NCBI GenBank assembly: GCA_903847095.1 | Contig: CAINCQ010000011.1 | Span: 1 to 39,332 of the forward strand | DNA from: an uncultured bacterium | Lineage (GTDB): Bacteria > Patescibacteriota > Minisyncoccia > Minisyncoccales > UBA5738 | Length of the DNA stretch: 39,332 bases | Reading direction: 5' to 3' | Part shown: piece by piece, positions 36,290 through 39,332 of the stretch | Layout of the letters: each line of letters begins with the position of its first letter | Numbering within the stretch: the first letter of the stretch is position 1 | The notes under the pieces: model-generated | Seen by the model: only the letters and a program-made list of their open reading frames with translations | What the model was told of the DNA's origin: nothing | Database searches by the model: none | Position numbers and translations under genes: made by a program

Positions 36290-38083
36290 ATGGAAAAATC
36301 TATGAAAAACACGGAAAAACCCAGCGAACAAGACATCGGTATCGCGCGCCATTCGATGGCTCATGTTTTAGCTTATGCCGTCGCGGAACTTTATCCGGGC
36401 GTTAAGCTAGGCTTCGGTCCGGCCATTGAAAATGGTTTTTATTATGATTTCGATTTTACCGCCCTCAACCTCTCCCTGGCCCCGGAAACGCTTTTGAAGA
36501 TCGAAAAAAGAATGCGCGAGATCCTGAAACAGCGCCTTGACTTTCAAAAAATCGAGGTAGCCGCCGCGGAAGCAAAGGAACTGTTCAAAGACCAACCATT
36601 CAAATTCGAATTGATCGAGGATCTTGAAAAACAGGGCCATTCAACCGTTTCTTTATATAAGACCGGCAAATTTACGGACTTATGTTCTGGTCCGCATGTC
36701 AAAACAACGCGCGACCTGGCCCTCGATGCTTTCAAATTGAAACGGCTGGCCGGAGCCTATTGGAAAGGAACGGAAACCAATCCAATGCTTACGCGGATCT
36801 ACGGCGTAGCCTTTAAAACCAAAATCGAGCTTGATGAATACCTCTTGAGAGAAGCCGAGGCGGAAAAACACGACCATCGAAAATTAGGCCAACAGCTTGA
36901 CCTATTCATATTTTCCGATCTCGTGGGCAAGGGATTACCCCTCTTCACGGAAAAAGGCTCTATTATCCGCCGTGAATTGGAAAATTTTATCGTGGCCGAA
37001 GAAATCAAGCGAGGTTATAAGCATGTGTACACGCCCGAGCTTGCCAAGGTCGACCTTTACCGCAAATCGGGCCATTACCCTTATTATAAAGATACGATGT
37101 ATCCGGTAATGAAGGTCGATGAAGAAGAATTGATCTTGCGGCCGATGTCCTGCCCCCATCATTATCAGCTCTATGCCAACAAACCGCGATCTTACCGCGA
37201 GTTGCCTTTTCGTATCGCCGAGCTCGCCAAATTATATCGCTATGAAAAATCGGGGGAATTATCCGGGCTGGTGCGTGTACGCCAATTCTGCCTGGCTGAC
37301 GGGCACATTATTTGCACTAAAGAACAAGCAACGAAGGAAATCAAAGGCGCGCTGGATCTTATCGAGTTTTGCACCAAAACCCTGGGTTTAAAAAAGGGAA
37401 CCGACTATCGGTACCGCCTGTCGCTAGGCGATCGGAACGACGAGAAGAAATACTGTAAAGACGATGCCTCTTGGGATTTCGCGGAAAATCTACTCAGAAG
37501 CGTGCTGGAAAAACGCAAGTCGGCATTTTTTGAAGCGGAAAAAGAAGCGGCGTTTTACGGACCGAAGATCGACATCCAGATGAAAAACATCAGTGGTAGG
37601 GAAGAAACCGCCTTTACGGTCCAATACGATTTTGTCGGGCCTAAACGTTTCTCCCTGTCCTACATCGACAAAGACGGCACAAAACAAGAACCGATTGTCA
37701 TTCACCGTTCTTCGATCGGCTGCATTGAACGTATTATGGCATTCCTGGTCGAGCATTATGCCGGAAACTTGCCACTGTGGCTTTCGCCGGTGCAAGTAGC
37801 GGTTCTTCCGGTCGGTAAAGCTCATCAAAAATACGCCAAGGAGATATTAAATTCGCTCAAAGATGACGGATTCCGAACGGAACTTATGGACAGCGCCGAA
37901 AGCGTCGGCAAGAAAATCCGCGAAGGAGAAACGCGAAAAATCCCTTATCTGCTGATCGTCGGCGACAAAGAAGTGAAATCAAAATCGGTGAGTGTGCGCC
38001 GTTCGGGCAAAGGCGACATCGGGCAGGCCAAATTAAAAAAATTCCTCGAAACTATCCTGGTCCAAAGGGAAAAAAAGCAGTAA
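36290..38083 (+). CDS. thrS: Threonyl-tRNA synthetase (without TGS domain)
   Basis: A 597-residue class II synthetase that charges tRNA-Thr (a cognate tRNA gene is at 21491). The editing domain shows RHSMAHVLA (residues 20-28) and CSGPHVKTT, the H-x-x-x-H and C-x-x-x-H sites that remove Ser. Motif 2 is RYEKSGELSGLVRVRQF; the zinc ligands are MSCPHH, LADGH and the IHRSS His; motif 3 is GCIERIMAFLVEHY. The anticodon-binding domain (about 495-597) ends the protein. The usual N-terminal TGS domain (about 60 residues) is missing, giving a shorter form than the 640-residue E. coli enzyme. ATG 36290 fits the leaderless promoter; ATG 36302 is an alternative. Confidence 0.98.
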   Translation: MEKSMKNTEKPSEQDIGIARHSMAHVLAYAVAELYPGVKLGFGPAIENGFYYDFDFTALNLSLAPETLLKIEKRMREILKQRLDFQKIEVAAAEAKELFKDQPFKFELIEDLEKQGHSTVSLYKTGKFTDLCSGPHVKTTRDLALDAFKLKRLAGAYWKGTETNPMLTRIYGVAFKTKIELDEYLLREAEAEKHDHRKLGQQLDLFIFSDLVGKGLPLFTEKGSIIRRELENFIVAEEIKRGYKHVYTPELAKVDLYRKSGHYPYYKDTMYPVMKVDEEELILRPMSCPHHYQLYANKPRSYRELPFRIAELAKLYRYEKSGELSGLVRVRQFCLADGHIICTKEQATKEIKGALDLIEFCTKTLGLKKGTDYRYRLSLGDRNDEKKYCKDDASWDFAENLLRSVLEKRKSAFFEAEKEAAFYGPKIDIQMKNISGREETAFTVQYDFVGPKRFSLSYIDKDGTKQEPIVIHRSSIGCIERIMAFLVEHYAGNLPLWLSPVQVAVLPVGKAHQKYAKEILNSLKDDGFRTELMDSAESVGKKIREGETRKIPYLLIVGDKEVKSKSVSVRRSGKGDIGQAKLKKFLETILVQREKKQ

Positions 38084-38142
38084 TCGAAAGTTTTAACATC
38101 ACTAACGCATTCTCCATTAAAAGTCGAGGATCAATAATATAG

Positions 38143-38170
38143 GCAATCAGGTTAAAAAGCCTGATATTTA
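38143..38170 (+). terminator. Weak terminator after thrS
   Basis: ATCAGG (38146-38151), an 8-base loop, CCTGAT (38160-38165), then ATTTAAA, which is not a true T-run. Confidence 0.4.
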
Positions 38171-38196
38171 AAGTTAAAACAAACAATCAAAAAAAT

Positions 38197-39332
38197 ATGT
38201 GTTTAAGAAAAAATATTGTGCTTGTTTCTACCATTTTGGCTCTATTAGCCATACCGATTATTTACGCGCATGCAGCCAGCTTAGACGAGATTCAGTCGCA
38301 GATCAATTCGATCATGCAGCAGATAGCCACGCTAATCAATTCATCCGGGCAGGCATCGCTAAACTCATCAAGTCCGGTCTGCATCGGAACGCTTATCGGC
38401 AGTGATTGCACGAAAGCCGGCGGCAAGTTTGTTTGCACGGGTTGCTCGACAGACACGGTAAATTGCACCGCCCTGCCCTGCTCCTGCGTATGTTCTCCGT
38501 GCGCGAATGAGGGCGAACTTTCTTATATGGCCACTTCCGCTTACGAAAAACAACCTCATTCCTGTTGCGCCGGATTAACTGCCGTCATGAATGCCGAATA
38601 TACCGGTTCGACATGCGCCGCGCCCGGCAACGGCACACAGCGTTGCGTTAAATACGGCGACGGAAAATGCGATAAAGGGAAAGGAGAAAACGAATGTAAC
38701 AGCCTTAAAGATTGCCCTTATCCATCACCCGTCTGCGGCAACAGCCAGTGCGAAACCGGCGAGACCGCAACCAGCTGTCCCCAAGACTGCGGCAAGTCAT
38801 GCGAGGAATCTTGCAAGGCGCAAGGCTACACCTACAGTGCTTGCAACAGCTACGCGGTTACGGCCGGCACGTCGCAATGCAAGGAAGGATATACGAGTAT
38901 CGGCCAAGCTAAAGACTGCTATGTCACCCCCGGAACAACAGGCGCCGGAAAAGCTTGTTGCTGCACCAACCCGAATCCAATCTGCGGCAACGGAAAATGC
39001 GAGACCAATGAAACCGCGGCCAATTGTCCCAAGGATTGCGGAAACAAGTGCGAAATGGCAAGCACCGACACCAATCCTCTTGTTTGCCGGAAAACCTGCA
39101 ACGAGGATGAAGCGGCGGTCGATACCAGTTGCGATGTAAACGGCAGTTGCTGTAAAAAAACCAGGATCTGCGGCAACAGCCAGTGCGAAACCGGCGAGAC
39201 CGCGACCAGCTGTCCCCAAGACTGCGGCAAGTCATGCGAGGAATCTTGCAAGGCGCAAGGCTACACCTACAGTGCTTGCAACAGCTACGCGGTTACGGCC
39301 GGCACGTCGCAATGCAAGGAAGGATATACGAG
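38197..39332 (+). CDS. Cys-rich secreted repeat protein (3' end outside window)
   Basis: An open frame of 378 codons from ATG 38197 to the window end. It starts with a signal peptide (NIVLVSTILALLAIPIIYAH, cleavage near AHA), then a short coiled-coil-like stretch (LDEIQSQINSIMQQIATLIN) and a Cys-rich region with many Cys. CGNSQCETGETATSCPQDCG occurs twice and CGNGKCETNETAANCPKDCG once; this CGNGxCExGExxxxCPxDC pattern is common in secreted proteins of CPR bacteria and archaea. It probably folds as small disulfide- or Ca2+-stabilised modules on the surface. The ribosome binding site is poor. The C-terminus cannot be seen. Function is unknown; adhesion is one possibility. Confidence 0.8.
   Translation, partial: MCLRKNIVLVSTILALLAIPIIYAHAASLDEIQSQINSIMQQIATLINSSGQASLNSSSPVCIGTLIGSDCTKAGGKFVCTGCSTDTVNCTALPCSCVCSPCANEGELSYMATSAYEKQPHSCCAGLTAVMNAEYTGSTCAAPGNGTQRCVKYGDGKCDKGKGENECNSLKDCPYPSPVCGNSQCETGETATSCPQDCGKSCEESCKAQGYTYSACNSYAVTAGTSQCKEGYTSIGQAKDCYVTPGTTGAGKACCCTNPNPICGNGKCETNETAANCPKDCGNKCEMASTDTNPLVCRKTCNEDEAAVDTSCDVNGSCCKKTRICGNSQCETGETATSCPQDCGKSCEESCKAQGYTYSACNSYAVTAGTSQCKEGYT
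38732..39332 (+). repeat. 435-base periodic repeat inside the Cys-rich gene
   Basis: The 166 bases from 38732 to 38897 recur at 39167-39332 with a single visible mismatch (GCA versus GCG in a Thr-Ala-Thr segment). The period is 435 bases, or 145 residues. The second copy is cut by the window end, so the true length of the repeat is unknown. Confidence 0.9.

Overview
The window most likely comes from a Candidate Phyla Radiation (Patescibacteria) bacterium. This is inference from gene content: a compact core-gene set, many secreted or single-pass proteins without clear function, Cys-rich repeat proteins of the CGNGxCExGE type, a PF09826-type beta-propeller protein and DUF1554-like proteins. All three tRNAs lack an encoded CCA end, and the ThrRS lacks its TGS domain. 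TGA is used as a normal stop in many genes, so the standard bacterial code applies. No database search was possible; family names rest on motifs read in the sequence.

Layout. (1) 1-9.4 kb is a surface-polysaccharide locus. A minus-strand operon encodes a UDP-sugar 6-dehydrogenase, an SDR epimerase and a PgaC/IcaA-like membrane glycosyltransferase, joined by ATGA overlaps, then a small membrane protein. On one side lies a secreted TIM-barrel hydrolase-like protein resembling the C-terminal half of PgaB. On the other, divergent, lies a large secreted NodB-type deacetylase with four near-identical repeats. (2) 9.4-11.4 kb holds a secreted orphan, a probable 46-codon gene starting at CTG, and an SDR-family protein that lacks the YxxxK catalytic pair. 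(3) 11.4-12.7 kb is rplJ-rplL behind a structured L10 leader with a terminator just before rplJ. (4) 12.7-17.9 kb holds a DUF1554-like lectin-fold protein, a small membrane protein, the beta-propeller protein, mltG, and a decayed pcm gene. (5) 18.0-20.1 kb is a tandem array of three, perhaps four, related membrane-protein cassettes, each with its own promoter and terminator. (6) 20.3-23.1 kb holds an HxHH membrane protein, tRNA-Trp, rpmG (L33), tRNA-Thr, tRNA-Tyr and small orphans including a wHTH regulator. (7) 23.1-27.0 kb is a translation/RNA block: trmD, a small membrane protein, a KH protein behind a 210-nt structured leader, rpsP, rnc, nusB, rpmF. (8) 27.1-31.5 kb holds three exported or membrane proteins and rnhB. 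(9) 31.8-38.1 kb holds a beta-helix repeat protein, dnaE, an orphan and thrS. (10) The window ends inside a Cys-rich secreted repeat protein.

Regulation is unusually readable. Many transcription units start with TTGACA-N16/18-TATAAT-like promoters placed very close to the start codon; thrS appears fully leaderless. Many end in compact hairpin/U-run terminators that overlap the stop codon. The most interesting items are the split PgaB-like polysaccharide locus, the membrane-cassette array, the small CTG-start gene, the KH-gene leader carrying an anti-Shine-Dalgarno hairpin, and the leaderless/divergent thrS promoter.
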